Numbered from the stretch's first letter, positions 17,282 to 27,851 are shown. The stretch is DNA of 64,000 nt from Terrimonas sp. (GCF_003075435.1 NZ_QCZJ01000005.1:186001-250000), one strand, 5' to 3'. Notes: generated by a model from the sequence alone, not told the origin. Made by a program: numbers and translations.

Positions 17282-17854
17282 ATGACCCCCTATTCTACAT
17301 ATGATGAAGTTGACCTTTTAATACTGCTAAGGCGGGGAGATAGTCTTGCTTTTACTGAAATATATAACAGGTACTGGGATAGACTTTTTTTTGTAGCCGG
17401 GAAAAAATTGAATGATTTCGCTATTGCAGAAGAAGTTGTTCAGGATATATTCTCTGATATCTGGTTTCGCAGAGAACACATTATAATACCCTCAGGATTT
17501 TCAATTTACCTTGCAGCGGCACTAAAATACAAGGTTATCAACATCAGAATTAAGCGACAGCGTGAACTAAAATATTTACATTTTGTGAAAGTTCAGTCGT
17601 CCTTAGCCGATAATACAGTAGAGGGAACAATGAGTTTTGAAGCACTGCAAAACCAGTTAAGCGAAACAGTTGCCAAACTTCCAGAACGGTGTCAACTTAG
17701 TTTTAGGCTTAGCAGGGAAGAAGGATTAAAACAAAAAGAGATAGCACAACTCATGAATATATCAGAAAAAGCGGTAGAGCATAATATCTCAAGGGCACTC
17801 AAAACTTTACGTACGAGCCTCCGCCAGTTCCTTACAACTACATCATTTTTTTGA
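17282..17854 (+). CDS. ECF RNA polymerase sigma factor (module 2)
   Basis: 190 residues. Region 2: 'FTEIYNRYWDRLFFVAGKKL' and 'AEEVVQDIFSDIWFRRE'. Region 4: 'LPERCQLSFRLSREEGLKQKEIAQLMNISEKAVE'. The core architecture matches the other two sigma factors of the window. The cognate FecR gene starts 133 bp downstream and the SusC receptor follows, so cell-surface signalling control of the 17.3-29.1 kb operon is expected. A TACTTTTG sequence close before the start resembles the Bacteroidota -7 element (TAnnTTTG), but no good -33 TTTG lies at the right distance. Confidence 0.93.
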   Translation: MTPYSTYDEVDLLILLRRGDSLAFTEIYNRYWDRLFFVAGKKLNDFAIAEEVVQDIFSDIWFRREHIIIPSGFSIYLAAALKYKVINIRIKRQRELKYLHFVKVQSSLADNTVEGTMSFEALQNQLSETVAKLPERCQLSFRLSREEGLKQKEIAQLMNISEKAVEHNISRALKTLRTSLRQFLTTTSFF

Positions 17855-17987
17855 TTTTTTATTTTTTTTCGTTTTTAATGTGGGGATAATCAGTACGTGA
17901 TTGATAAGGTTATATCAGGCTGGTAAAATTAGCTGAAAACGAAAATTGCTATTTCGATCACTTTTACTTTTCTGAAAGAAATTTGAG

Positions 17988-19154
17988 ATGTTTAATACAG
18001 AAAGAGATAAACGGCTGGCTGAACTTGAAGAAAAGTGGCTGAAAGGTATAATATCCGATGCCGAAAAAAAAGAATATGCCGATTGGTACAATGATATTAA
18101 TGAAACCATCCCACTGGATATTTCGCCTGTTTTTGCATCAGACGCCGACGAACTAAAAAGAAGAATATTCAATCGTATCAAAATTAAAGGGGGTATAGGA
18201 AATCAGATATGGAAAAAGAAGACATTGAAATTATCTGTCGCAGCTTCTATACTTGCTATTGCAACAATCACAGGATTGCATTTATTCAGCCGTAAAACAT
18301 CTGACCAGGTAACAGCTGTTGTTCAGGAGCAAATGACTAATGATGCTGCCCCAGGTATACACGGCGCTGTACTGATATTAGCAGATGGAAGCCGGGTATT
18401 ATTAGATAGCAGTAAGAGCGAGAATATAGCAAATCAGGGAAATACTAAAGTGCTAAGAACGCGGGAGGGGCTTACTTATAAGAAAGGAGCAGGAATGTCT
18501 GACAGCAGGCTTTTCAATACTGTTGTTACACCAAGATCAAGGCAGTTCAATCTTGTACTTCCCGATGGATCTGCCATATGGATGAATGCAGAAAGCAGTG
18601 TAAAATTTCCTGTGGAATTTAACAAAAGTGTCAGGGAAATTGAATTTATAGGAGAAGGATATTTTGAAATAGCGCCTGTATATGATCAAAGAAAGAAAGT
18701 GCCTTTTATTGTAAATATTAATAGAACGAAAATAGAAGTTCTCGGTACACATTTTAATATTATGGCTTACAAAAACGAAGGCGTTATCGAAACTACTTTA
18801 TTAGAAGGCAAGGTAAAGGTCGTCAATGGTAAAAAGGAAAATGTTTTAAAGCCCGGACAACAGGCTGCCAGCAATAGTGAGGGAATAAAGATTAATTCAT
18901 CTCCTGATATTGAAAAAGTTATGGCATGGAAAAAAGGAAAATTCATGTTTGAAGAAACCAACATTCAACAGGTAATGCGACAATTATGTCGTTGGTATGA
19001 TATTGAGGTTGAATATGCAGAGAATGTAATGAACTATGATTTTTCTGGCGGTATTACAATGTACACCAATGTATCTGACGTATTGAAAATGCTGGAATTA
19101 ACAGGGACATTGAAATTCAGGATTGAAAATAAAAAAGTATTTGTATCGAAATAA
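17988..19154 (+). CDS. FecR-type anti-sigma factor (module 2)
   Basis: 388 residues. The N-terminal cytoplasmic part ('LEEKWLKGIISDAEKKEYADWY') is followed by one membrane helix near 80-98 ('SVAASILAIATITGLHLF'). The FecR domain ('TTVVTPRSRQFNLVLPDGSA'-like region, 'IEFIGEGYFEIAP', 'VLGTHFNIMAY') and the C-terminal DUF4974-like end ('MRQLCRWYDIEVEYAEN') follow. It should hold the sigma factor encoded upstream until the STN domain of the receptor at 19313 signals ligand. All blocks of the family are present and in order. Confidence 0.92.
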   Translation: MFNTERDKRLAELEEKWLKGIISDAEKKEYADWYNDINETIPLDISPVFASDADELKRRIFNRIKIKGGIGNQIWKKKTLKLSVAASILAIATITGLHLFSRKTSDQVTAVVQEQMTNDAAPGIHGAVLILADGSRVLLDSSKSENIANQGNTKVLRTREGLTYKKGAGMSDSRLFNTVVTPRSRQFNLVLPDGSAIWMNAESSVKFPVEFNKSVREIEFIGEGYFEIAPVYDQRKKVPFIVNINRTKIEVLGTHFNIMAYKNEGVIETTLLEGKVKVVNGKKENVLKPGQQAASNSEGIKINSSPDIEKVMAWKKGKFMFEETNIQQVMRQLCRWYDIEVEYAENVMNYDFSGGITMYTNVSDVLKMLELTGTLKFRIENKKVFVSK

Positions 19155-19312
19155 ACCTTTATCACAAAACTATAAAATATGTTTTACGTATAAACCTTCT
19201 GACTACCTGAAAAAAATGAACCCTCAACTGGAGATTGAAGGCTCAATAGTTTTTGGGTAATAAACCATCAGCTAAGACACATTTATTTTAAATCCCAAAC
19301 AAGCACAAAAGT

Positions 19313-22300
19313 ATGATTTTGCAAACGTACTATGGGCAATTTATTCCTGTTATCCGTACTGAAAATTTGCTCAAGAGAATTTTAACCCGGGAGTTACGGG
19401 CAATTTTTTCGTTCAAAACGCTTTTGATCATGAAATTAACTGCTTTTCTTCTGCTTCTTACATGTTTAAAAGTTAATGCAGGAGCTAATGCACAAACTGT
19501 AAGTTTATATCTTAAAGATGTTCCCCTTACAACTGTTTTTAAGGAAGTTAGGAAACAGACAGATTATGAATTTCTGTACAATGTTCAAATGATACGTAAA
19601 GCTAATAAAGTTAGCCTGAGTGTTACAAAAGCTTCCTTGAATAATGTGCTGGAAATATGCTTCAATAATCAACCACTTTATTACAAAATTGTAGATAAAA
19701 CAATTATAGTAAGCGAGCGTTCTGTTAAAATCCCTGAAGTTCAGAAGGAAAAGAGAATGTACGCCGTCATTAAAGGACGTGTTCTGTCACCTACAGGAGA
19801 ACCTTTGCCAGGTGCAAGTATAACAGTAAAAAATGGAGTAAAGGGAGTAATAAGTGATGATAACGGAGACTTCCATATTGAAGCAAATACAGGAGATATT
19901 CTGGTTGTGTCTCTTGTTGGCTTTGTAACTCAGGAAACTAAAATTGATAAAAACCCAATATCAATTATTCTCGAACGATCAGAAAACGAAATGAGCCAGA
20001 TTGTAGTAACAGCTCTTGGAATAAAAAAGGAGAAAAAGGCAGTTGGTTACGGGGTGCAGGACGTTAAGGGATCAGATTTGGTTAAGGCACGGGAACCAAA
20101 TGCACTGAACTCGCTAACAGGCAAAGTTGCAGGATTGACCATTTCGCCCAGCTCAAATCTGTTTGGAGATCCGGGCATAATGCTAAGAGGCAGAACGGGT
20201 GTATTGATTGTTGTGGACAACGTGATCGTAAAATCCGATTCATGGAACCTCGCACCAGATGACATTGAATCATTTTCAATACTGAAAGGCGCTAATGCCG
20301 CTGCCTTATATGGTGCGCTTGGGGTTAATGGCGCTATCATAATAACCACCAAACGCGGTTCCAAAAACAAACGTGGATTTTCTGTAGATTTCAATTCCAG
20401 CACACAACTCCAAACCGGATATAATGCCATTCCCAAATATCAGACGGAATATGGAGCGGGTGACGGATTTGAATATGCTTTTAAGGACGGGATGGGTAGT
20501 GGAATTAATGACTATGATTATTTTATTTGGGGTCCCCGGTTTGAAGGACAACCCATCACGCAATATAATAGCCCGGTAGATCCCGTTACAGGTGAACTTG
20601 AACCTTTACCATGGTTGGCAAGAGGTAAAGATAATCTTAAGAATTTCCTCCGCAATGGTTTGCTAAGTACAAACAATATTTCTATTTCAGCTAATAATGA
20701 TAAAGGTGATATTCGCATGTCTGTATCTCAAACATATCAAAAAGGTACAGTGCCGAATTCTCAGGTTGCTTCAACCAATTTCAATGTTAACGGAGGATTG
20801 AACGTAGGTAAAAAATTACGTTTTGAAACTAATATAAACTACAATAAGCAATATACCGACAATTATCCCACCTTAGGTTATGGGCCCCAGAGTCTTATTT
20901 ATTTGATTACCGTATGGGGAGGTACAGATTATGATATAAAAGATTTGCGCAACTACTGGAAGCCAGGCAAAGAAGGGATAGAGCCTTATAATAGGGAGTA
21001 TACTTTATACAACAACCCCTGGCTTGTAGCCTACGAAAATCTTCGGGGATATTACAAAAATGATATCTATGGATATGTCAAGATGGATTACAAGATCACA
21101 GATCATTTAAAATATAATATTCGTACCAATGTAAGCACCTATGATCTCACCCGCACAACACGCTATCCTTATGGCGGCACGTTTTATAGTCCCTATAACA
21201 AGATTGGCGGCTATACAGAAGATTGGAGCAAATTATGGGAAAATAATACAGAAACCTCTTTTTCATATGCTAATACTTTTTGGGATGATCTTAATTTTTC
21301 GGGAGCAGTTTATGCCAATCTTCGTACTATTTCTGCCCGCCAAATCAGCAGTGCTACAAAAGGAGGTTTAATTGTTCCGGGAGTTTATACATTAAGTAAT
21401 ACCAAAGAACCAAATTCTCCGGTAAACAGCAGTGCTAAGAAGCAGGTTGGAAGCATATACAGCTTTATTGACCTTGATTATAAAGGATATATATTTCTTA
21501 ATATGACAGGTAGATTCGACCGTTCTTCCACACTTCCCCAAAAGAATAATACTTATTTTTACCCTTCCGCTTCGATTAGCACGATCCTGTCTGATATTGT
21601 TTCCCTTCCTAAGCCATTATCTTATTTAAAACTGCGGGTATCGTATGCCAATGTAGCAGGGGATCTCGGAACAGAACCATACGATATTTACAATCTTTAC
21701 CCTACATATTCAGTGTATAGTACAAGGTGGGATAATAATGTTGGTGTTGGTTATTCGGGAGTATTATATAATCCTGATATCCTGCCGTCACGTGTAAAAA
21801 CTATTGAAACCGGCATAGAAGCCCGCTTCTTTAAAAACAGGCTGGGGATAGATGTAGCCTGGTTTAGAAACATCGAAGGTCCTGGTATTGTTAACGTTTC
21901 TGTATCCAATTCATCAGGTGTGACCTCCACTCAAAAAAACGCATTTACTTATGTACGTCGCGGGCTTGAGATTGTTGTAAATGCCACTCCTGTTTCCTCA
22001 AAAAATTTCAGTTGGAGCATACTTGCCAACTGGTCGTATAATCACAGATGGCTCAAAGAAATTGATGGAATACTTGAACGAGATGGCAATGTGCGCCTGG
22101 GTGAGCGTGCCGATGGCTATTTTATCAATGATTTTCAAAGGGATGAGAATGGTCAGATGATCGTTGCCAGCAACGGAAGACCTGCATATAATCCTTATGT
22201 CACTAAAATTGGGCATTCAGATAACAGGTTCATAGCGGGTGTAAATAACAGCCTTCGTTTTAAATCATTCTCTTTATCCTTCCAGTTTGACGGACGTTTT

Positions 22301-22819
22301 GGCGGACTAATCAGGAATTATCTGGATGGATATCAATGGAGTGCAGGTACTCATGTAGAGTCAGCAAGTGAATATCGCTATCTGGACTGGATTAATAGAG
22401 ACAATCCAGACTGGAAAGGATCTGTTATGACAGATGGCCAGAAAATCGTAAGTGGATTGTTAAGTACAGATCAGGATGGAAATATAATTACCGATACAAG
22501 AACGTTTGGGAAGAACGATGTGCCGGTTTTATGGCAAACCTGGGCTCGCAATTATTATCAGTCTGGATATCAGCTAGCACGTAATCGTACTTATGCGAAG
22601 CTGCGCGAAATAATTTTGTCTTACAATTTTCCCCAGGGTGTATTAAACAGACTGGGCGGAATACAACAGGTTAGTATTGCTTTGGTCGGCAGAAATTTAT
22701 TGTACTTCACCAAAAAGGGTACTCAAAATATGGATCTGGATCAGTATACCGGAAATGTATCTGATTTTCAGACACCTTCCGTAAAAAGTTTTGGACTAAA
22801 TCTAAACCTCACATTCTAA
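19313..22819 (+). CDS. SusC/RagA-type TonB-dependent receptor with STN domain (module 2)
   Basis: 1,168 residues from ATG 19313. The signal peptide proper begins at 19430 ('MKLTAFLLLLTCLKVNA'), and the leader before it may not be translated. STN domain ('VPLTTVFKEVRKQTDYEFLY'), carboxypeptidase-D-like sandwich ('GEPLPGASITVKNGVKG'), plug and SusC signature ('DDIESFSILKGANAAALYG' then 'NGAIIITTKRG'), then the barrel to the terminal Phe ('LNLNLTF'). The plug region 'ALNSLTGKVAGLTISPSSN' is typical. It pairs with the SusD-like protein encoded 17 bp downstream. The operon continues into oxidoreductase and phosphatase-type genes, which suggests a phosphorylated or phosphodiester-linked ligand. Confidence 0.95.
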   Translation: MILQTYYGQFIPVIRTENLLKRILTRELRAIFSFKTLLIMKLTAFLLLLTCLKVNAGANAQTVSLYLKDVPLTTVFKEVRKQTDYEFLYNVQMIRKANKVSLSVTKASLNNVLEICFNNQPLYYKIVDKTIIVSERSVKIPEVQKEKRMYAVIKGRVLSPTGEPLPGASITVKNGVKGVISDDNGDFHIEANTGDILVVSLVGFVTQETKIDKNPISIILERSENEMSQIVVTALGIKKEKKAVGYGVQDVKGSDLVKAREPNALNSLTGKVAGLTISPSSNLFGDPGIMLRGRTGVLIVVDNVIVKSDSWNLAPDDIESFSILKGANAAALYGALGVNGAIIITTKRGSKNKRGFSVDFNSSTQLQTGYNAIPKYQTEYGAGDGFEYAFKDGMGSGINDYDYFIWGPRFEGQPITQYNSPVDPVTGELEPLPWLARGKDNLKNFLRNGLLSTNNISISANNDKGDIRMSVSQTYQKGTVPNSQVASTNFNVNGGLNVGKKLRFETNINYNKQYTDNYPTLGYGPQSLIYLITVWGGTDYDIKDLRNYWKPGKEGIEPYNREYTLYNNPWLVAYENLRGYYKNDIYGYVKMDYKITDHLKYNIRTNVSTYDLTRTTRYPYGGTFYSPYNKIGGYTEDWSKLWENNTETSFSYANTFWDDLNFSGAVYANLRTISARQISSATKGGLIVPGVYTLSNTKEPNSPVNSSAKKQVGSIYSFIDLDYKGYIFLNMTGRFDRSSTLPQKNNTYFYPSASISTILSDIVSLPKPLSYLKLRVSYANVAGDLGTEPYDIYNLYPTYSVYSTRWDNNVGVGYSGVLYNPDILPSRVKTIETGIEARFFKNRLGIDVAWFRNIEGPGIVNVSVSNSSGVTSTQKNAFTYVRRGLEIVVNATPVSSKNFSWSILANWSYNHRWLKEIDGILERDGNVRLGERADGYFINDFQRDENGQMIVASNGRPAYNPYVTKIGHSDNRFIAGVNNSLRFKSFSLSFQFDGRFGGLIRNYLDGYQWSAGTHVESASEYRYLDWINRDNPDWKGSVMTDGQKIVSGLLSTDQDGNIITDTRTFGKNDVPVLWQTWARNYYQSGYQLARNRTYAKLREIILSYNFPQGVLNRLGGIQQVSIALVGRNLLYFTKKGTQNMDLDQYTGNVSDFQTPSVKSFGLNLNLTF

Positions 22820-22836
22820 CATACAAAACGTTTATC

Positions 22837-24354
22837 ATGAAAATGACAAAGCTCATCATATATACATTGGTGATAATTGTATCTGTAATTACATCTTGTG
22901 AGAAAACAGATAAACTTCAGGAGAATCCGAACGCCATAACAAATCCTCACCCTCAGCTTATACTAACGGGTTTGCTACTGGATATGCGTACCAGCCCCTG
23001 GGGGTCCGATCAGCGCAACAATCAATTCATGGTTATTAATGAAACATACTATGGCAACCAGGCTTATGCATGGGGAACGGGGAGTACGTCTGGATTTGAT
23101 CAACTGAGAAATATTTTAAGGCTTGAAATTGAAGCGGAAAAAAAAGGTGAGGAAGGAAAACCTTATCTGGCTCTCGCGAAATTCCTGAAGGCATATTTTT
23201 TTTCCGAGATGACTGTAATGCTGGGCGAAATCCCCTTTCAACAGGCCTTGAAAGGAACAACTGAAAATATATTTCAACCTGAATACGATACCCAAGAGGA
23301 CATTTATAAACAAATACTAGAACTGCTGGAAACAGCTAATAACGATATCACTCCCCTGGTTCAAAGCGGGGCAACCGTGGGGGGTGATTTTTACTATGAT
23401 GGTAATTTGACCCAGTGGCAGAAATTAATCAATTCATATCGTCTTCGCATCTTAATCGGACTTAGTAAAAGAAGCAATGATTCACCGGGATTGAACATAC
23501 AACAGCAATTTGCAGATATTATGGGCAATCCGGCAAAGTACCCTATAATACTTGACAATACCGATAATTTTAAACTTGAATATAACAGCAGCACCCGCGA
23601 TAATAATTATCCATTATGGCCAGCAGACGGTATTGTCATCAAACAAGATCTACGGAATAATTTGGGTGATACCTACCTAAGCATTCTAGCTGCAAATAAA
23701 GATCCGAGGCTCTTTGTGGTTGCCAGTCCTACAGATTCGGCAAAACTTTCCGGAGACCCGGATTATGCAACTAAATTCACCTCATACCGCGGCGGAAAGT
23801 CTGGAGAACTCCAGACAACACTCAAAGATCAGGCAGTTGCAGGTAAACTTTCGACAATTAACTTTGATTACTGGGTTAGCTCCCCTTCCGGTGTTCCATA
23901 CATTATGTTCGGTGCTGCAGAAACCGCTTTTTCCATCGCTGAAGCCATAAACCGAGAATGGATATCAGGTGATGCGAACGACTATTTTCGCAGAGGAGTT
24001 TCTCTTTCAATGAAAACATACGGTATTTCTAATAATGATATCGAAAAATATTTTACTGATAATCCTTTAAATAATTATCAAGGAAATAATACTCAGGGTT
24101 TAGAACAAATACTTAAACAAAAGTATGTTGCCTTTTTTCAAAATTCAGGTAGAGAGGCGTATTACAATTATAGAAGAACAGGCATCCCCGTATTTGATGT
24201 GGGACCTGGTAATGAGAATAATAATATAATACCCATGAGATGGGCCTATCCAACATCTGAATATACAACTAACGAGATAAATTTAAAAGCTTCGCTTCAA
24301 CGTCAGTTTTCTGGATCTGATACACGTAATGATATAATGTGGTTGCTCAAATAA
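22837..24354 (+). CDS. SusD-like lipoprotein, SusD-like_2 type (module 2)
   Basis: 505 residues with lipobox 'SVITSC' (acylated cysteine near residue 21). The start 'LQENPNAITNPHPQLILTGLLLDM' and the middle 'YLALAKFLKAYFFSEMTVMLGEIPFQQAL' are those of the SusD/RagB-like group often annotated SusD-like_2 (SusD/RagB superfamily). The C-terminal region has 'KYVAFFQNSGREAYYNYRRTGIPVF' and 'RWAYPTSEYTTNEINLKAS'. It should be the surface lid for the receptor at 19313. The next gene begins 12 bp after its stop. Confidence 0.92.
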   Translation: MKMTKLIIYTLVIIVSVITSCEKTDKLQENPNAITNPHPQLILTGLLLDMRTSPWGSDQRNNQFMVINETYYGNQAYAWGTGSTSGFDQLRNILRLEIEAEKKGEEGKPYLALAKFLKAYFFSEMTVMLGEIPFQQALKGTTENIFQPEYDTQEDIYKQILELLETANNDITPLVQSGATVGGDFYYDGNLTQWQKLINSYRLRILIGLSKRSNDSPGLNIQQQFADIMGNPAKYPIILDNTDNFKLEYNSSTRDNNYPLWPADGIVIKQDLRNNLGDTYLSILAANKDPRLFVVASPTDSAKLSGDPDYATKFTSYRGGKSGELQTTLKDQAVAGKLSTINFDYWVSSPSGVPYIMFGAAETAFSIAEAINREWISGDANDYFRRGVSLSMKTYGISNNDIEKYFTDNPLNNYQGNNTQGLEQILKQKYVAFFQNSGREAYYNYRRTGIPVFDVGPGNENNNIIPMRWAYPTSEYTTNEINLKASLQRQFSGSDTRNDIMWLLK

Positions 24355-24366
24355 AAATTTAAAGCC

Positions 24367-25599
24367 GTGTTTGTTATATCTCAAAAAGCAAATATAGTTA
24401 TAGTAGGAGGAGGCATATTTGGATGTGCCATTGCCTATTATTACACACGTAATTATCCGGGCAAAAAAGTTCTTGTACTGGAACGCAACGAAATATGCAA
24501 TGCAGCCACCAGCAGGGCGGCTGCTCTTATGACTATAGTTCGCTCAAAAAAGTCATACATACCATTATCACTGGAAACTTACCAGGCAGTAGTGCAAATG
24601 GAAAAACAACTTGGTGAATCCCTTGACATGAGAATGTCCGGAATGATGCATCTTGCGGCAAGCGATGCAAGAGTGGAAGATTTAAATGTATTGCTGGAAA
24701 TTGCTGACCAGTTCCGTCAACCTTATGAATACCTTAGCAGCGAACGAGCACATAGCATGTCTCCCTGGCTAAAAGCAGATGAAGCAATGCGTATTGTATT
24801 TTTTCCCGGCGAAGCTTACTGTGATCCCTATCTGCTTGGAACTTTTTTTTCCCGCTGTGCCCGGCAACAGGGTGCAGAGATTCTTCAAAGTTGTGCAGTG
24901 AAGGAATTAATATATAGAGCGGGCGCTGTGTACGGAGTAAAAACATCACAGGGAACAATAGAAGCAGATATTGTTATAGATGCCGCCGGCGCATGGGCAA
25001 ATGTATTATCCATGCAAACAGGTACAGCCATACCTATGGCACCTGTAAGAAGTCAGTACTGGATAACAGAAAAGGCAGATATTTTTCCTGTAGATGGTCC
25101 AATGGTGTTGTTACCAGATGCTCAAGCCTATGCCAGGCCAGAAGGTGGGGCGCTGTTATTTGGCGTACGGGAGCATCAATCGCTCTATGCTTCGCCTGAT
25201 AAATTGCCAGATGACATCAGTAATTTTATGTTTAGTGATGACAAGGGTATGAGTGACCTGGCAGAAAATGGAGATCGGCTGGCAAGATTTTTTCCGCACT
25301 TTTATGACACCGGAATAAAATATTACATGGCCGGATTTTCCGGATACACACCGGATGGGCAACTGGTAATGGGCAAAGTACCTGGAGTTGAAAACTTTCT
25401 ATTGGCTTCCGGATGTTGCGGAGCTGGTATAGCAGTAAGCGGTGGCGTTGGACTGGCACTCGCAGAGTTGGCGTCGGGCAATCCTTCTACTTTTGATCTT
25501 TCTGATTTTGATGTGTCAAGATTTGGTAAGATAGACCCTTTTAGCACAAGCTGGCTTGAAAGATGCGCGATGTCCAGATCGAAGAAATTAAGCGGGTAA
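24367..25599 (+). CDS. FAD-dependent oxidoreductase, DAO family
   Basis: 410 residues from a GTG start 12 bp after susD. The dinucleotide fold 'NIVIVGGGIFGCAIAYYY' opens the protein, followed by 'VLVLERNEICNAATSRAAAL' and the late 'MAGFSGYTPDGQLVMGKVPG' and 'LASGCCGAGIAVSGGVG' typical of the DAO family (glycine, sarcosine or dimethylglycine oxidases and relatives). There is no signal peptide, so it acts in the cytosol on an imported amine or hydroxyacid. Which one cannot be read from the sequence. Being the first gene after the SusCD pair suggests it handles the transported compound. Confidence 0.88.
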   Translation: MFVISQKANIVIVGGGIFGCAIAYYYTRNYPGKKVLVLERNEICNAATSRAAALMTIVRSKKSYIPLSLETYQAVVQMEKQLGESLDMRMSGMMHLAASDARVEDLNVLLEIADQFRQPYEYLSSERAHSMSPWLKADEAMRIVFFPGEAYCDPYLLGTFFSRCARQQGAEILQSCAVKELIYRAGAVYGVKTSQGTIEADIVIDAAGAWANVLSMQTGTAIPMAPVRSQYWITEKADIFPVDGPMVLLPDAQAYARPEGGALLFGVREHQSLYASPDKLPDDISNFMFSDDKGMSDLAENGDRLARFFPHFYDTGIKYYMAGFSGYTPDGQLVMGKVPGVENFLLASGCCGAGIAVSGGVGLALAELASGNPSTFDLSDFDVSRFGKIDPFSTSWLERCAMSRSKKLSG

Positions 25600-25698
25600 T
25601 TCCAGCCCGTTTATCATTTAAGTCATCGCATGTATGTTCTCGTTCATTATGGAAATAGAAAGAATGTAAGAGTGAAACTTAAATTTAAATATTACATT

Positions 25699-26781
25699 AT
25701 GAGAATTGTTTTAATGATGTATTTGCTGCTCATGATTTCCGGCGAGAGTTATGCTCAAAATAAAACTAAGAATGTAATTCTGATATCTATGGATGGTTAC
25801 AGGTGGCAAGAATTATTTGGCGGGGCAGACTCAATATTGCTTAATGCAAAAAAATATAATTCACAGGATTCAAGCCAACGGTTTGCAAAATATTGGGCTT
25901 TCACAGAAAAAGAGCGAAGGGCAAAGCTAATGCCTTTTGTTTGGAAGGAAATTGCCGCCAATGGGCAGATATACGGTAATCGTTCGTTAGGGAATAATGT
26001 AGATTTCAGAAATACTTATTGGTTCTCTTATCCTGGGAGAAGTGAGGTGCTGACCGGATATTTTGATCCGGCGATTAATTCTAACAACTATTCTGATAAT
26101 CCTAATGAAAATATTTTAGAATTTATTGAAAAACAAAAGGGATATAGAGGAAAATCCGTAGTATTCGCATCATGGGATGTTGTGGCCAAAATCGTTAACC
26201 GTAACAGAAATAGAATGATGGTTAATATATATGGTGAAGATGTTAAAGACCAGAAACTAACCTCTACGCAAGAACTGGCGAACAAAATGCAATATTTTTT
26301 ACCCGATTTTTTTGGCAAAGGAGAGCGGCTGGATGGCTTAACTTATATGCTTGCAAGAGCCTATATCGAAGCCGGTCATCCGCGCGTCATGTATATTGAT
26401 TTGGCCGATACTGATGTATTTGGTCATGGAGGAAAATATGACTACTATCTTGATGCGGCGCATTATGCGGATGCAATGATTGCCGATATATGGCACTATG
26501 TACAACAGGAGCCCTTTTACAGAAACCAGACCACTATAATCATTTATCCTGACCACGGTCGTGGTGAAGCTGAGCAGTGGACCAGTCACGGTACAAATAC
26601 TCCACACTCCGGAGAATCTTACATTATGATTTTAGGACCAGATACAAGTCCGAAAGGAGAAATAACCGCAGCACAGCAACTTTACATGGATCAGGTAGCA
26701 CAAACAATAGCCAACATCATGGGACTACATTTTACAGCCAATCATCCTGTTGCAAATGCTATTGAGTCTATACTAAAATAA
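25699..26781 (+). CDS. Secreted alkaline-phosphatase-superfamily hydrolase I
   Basis: 360 residues from ATG 25699, chosen because it opens the signal peptide ('MRIVLMMYLLLMISGESYAQ'); an ATG at 25630 would add 23 residues. Metal-site motifs: 'VILISMDGYRW', 'DLADTDVFGHGGKYD', 'YPDHGRG', 'SHGTNTPHSGES'. The likely nucleophile Ser is in 'YPGRSEVLTG'. The fold is that of phosphodiesterases, nucleotide pyrophosphatases and sulfatases; the lack of a CxPxR motif argues against a sulfatase. It is probably periplasmic and removes phosphate or splits a phosphodiester from the imported ligand. It lies in the module 2 operon, about 100 bp after the oxidoreductase. Confidence 0.85.
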   Translation: MRIVLMMYLLLMISGESYAQNKTKNVILISMDGYRWQELFGGADSILLNAKKYNSQDSSQRFAKYWAFTEKERRAKLMPFVWKEIAANGQIYGNRSLGNNVDFRNTYWFSYPGRSEVLTGYFDPAINSNNYSDNPNENILEFIEKQKGYRGKSVVFASWDVVAKIVNRNRNRMMVNIYGEDVKDQKLTSTQELANKMQYFLPDFFGKGERLDGLTYMLARAYIEAGHPRVMYIDLADTDVFGHGGKYDYYLDAAHYADAMIADIWHYVQQEPFYRNQTTIIIYPDHGRGEAEQWTSHGTNTPHSGESYIMILGPDTSPKGEITAAQQLYMDQVAQTIANIMGLHFTANHPVANAIESILK

Positions 26782-26947
26782 AAGTATGATTACACAAATA
26801 ATACAGTTGAAATTGAGAAACTATATTGGGGAACAACCAGCCTTTCAAGTCAAATTCCAAAGTCTCATAAACAGTTGGTTTTATCCAGGTCTTTATTCTT
26901 ATTGACCTGTTTTATCGTTTTTGTTTCTGCATTTAAATATTATTGAA

Positions 26948-27838
26948 ATGAAAAAACTGCTATCATTATTACTATTTTTTATTGTGTTGAACCTTCAACT
27001 AAATGCGCAGCACCAAAAGGTCAAACATGTTGTCCTGATTGGGTGTGATGGCTTAGGAGCTTATGCGTTGCCTGATGCAGATATGCCGGAATTAAAAAAG
27101 CTGATGTTAAATGGAGCATGGAGTCTCCAGGCACGAAGTGTTCTGCCATCATCAAGTGCAGTTAATTGGGCGTCTATGCTAATGGGTGCAGGACCGACAG
27201 TAACAGGCTATACGGAATGGGATAGCAAAACACCGGAAATTCCGTCTGCAGTTAAAGGACCTTATAATATTTTTCCAGGAATATTTGGGATATTAAAGCA
27301 ACAAAAAGCCGGTGAACGTTCTGCCGTTATTTATAATTGGGGAGGTATTGGATACTTGTTTGAAAGGGCAGCAGTAGATATTATCGTTCATAATAATCAA
27401 TCGGGGGGAGATTTTTTTGCTGATACCGCAGCCATTATTATTAAAACACAAAAGCCAACTTTAACATTTTTACACCTGAGTGAGCCGGATGGTGTAGGAC
27501 ATAATATAGGTCATGGAACTGAAGCTTATTATGAAGAACTTAAAAGAGTGGATCGGAGGATAGGCAGAGTTGTTAACGCAATAAAAGAAGCGGGAATAGA
27601 GAATGAGACAATAATAATTGTAACATCCGATCATGGGGGAAAAGGAAAAGGACATGGAGGAAAATCTCTGGATGAAATACAGATTCCATGGATCATCAGC
27701 GGAGTCGGAATAAAAAGAGGTCATAAGATCAATGATATAATAATAACCTACGATACCGCGGCTACTATTGCATATATTTTGGGGTTAAAAACGCCTCAAC
27801 CATGGCGTGGAAAAGCAGTAACAGATGCTTTTAAATAA
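26948..27838 (+). CDS. Secreted alkaline-phosphatase-superfamily hydrolase II
   Basis: 296 residues from ATG 26948 with a signal peptide ('MKKLLSLLLFFIVLNLQLNAQ'). Motifs: 'VVLIGCDGLGAYAL', nucleophile region 'SVLPSSSAVNWASMLMG', 'HLSEPDGVGHNIGHG', 'VTSDHGGKGKGHGG'. These are the two-metal ligands of the type I phosphodiesterase/nucleotide pyrophosphatase family. It is a different lineage from the enzyme at 25699, so the operon has two non-redundant phospho-hydrolases. It is followed 13 bp later by the DUF2264 gene. The 166-bp gap before it may hold an internal promoter. Confidence 0.87.
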   Translation: MKKLLSLLLFFIVLNLQLNAQHQKVKHVVLIGCDGLGAYALPDADMPELKKLMLNGAWSLQARSVLPSSSAVNWASMLMGAGPTVTGYTEWDSKTPEIPSAVKGPYNIFPGIFGILKQQKAGERSAVIYNWGGIGYLFERAAVDIIVHNNQSGGDFFADTAAIIIKTQKPTLTFLHLSEPDGVGHNIGHGTEAYYEELKRVDRRIGRVVNAIKEAGIENETIIIVTSDHGGKGKGHGGKSLDEIQIPWIISGVGIKRGHKINDIIITYDTAATIAYILGLKTPQPWRGKAVTDAFK

Positions 27839-27851
27839 TTAAAATTTACAA

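Noticed and set aside
25699-26781. Sulfatase
   Set aside because: No CxPxR formylglycine motif; the nucleophile region 'YPGRSEVLTG' and metal motifs fit the phosphodiesterase/phosphatase branch.
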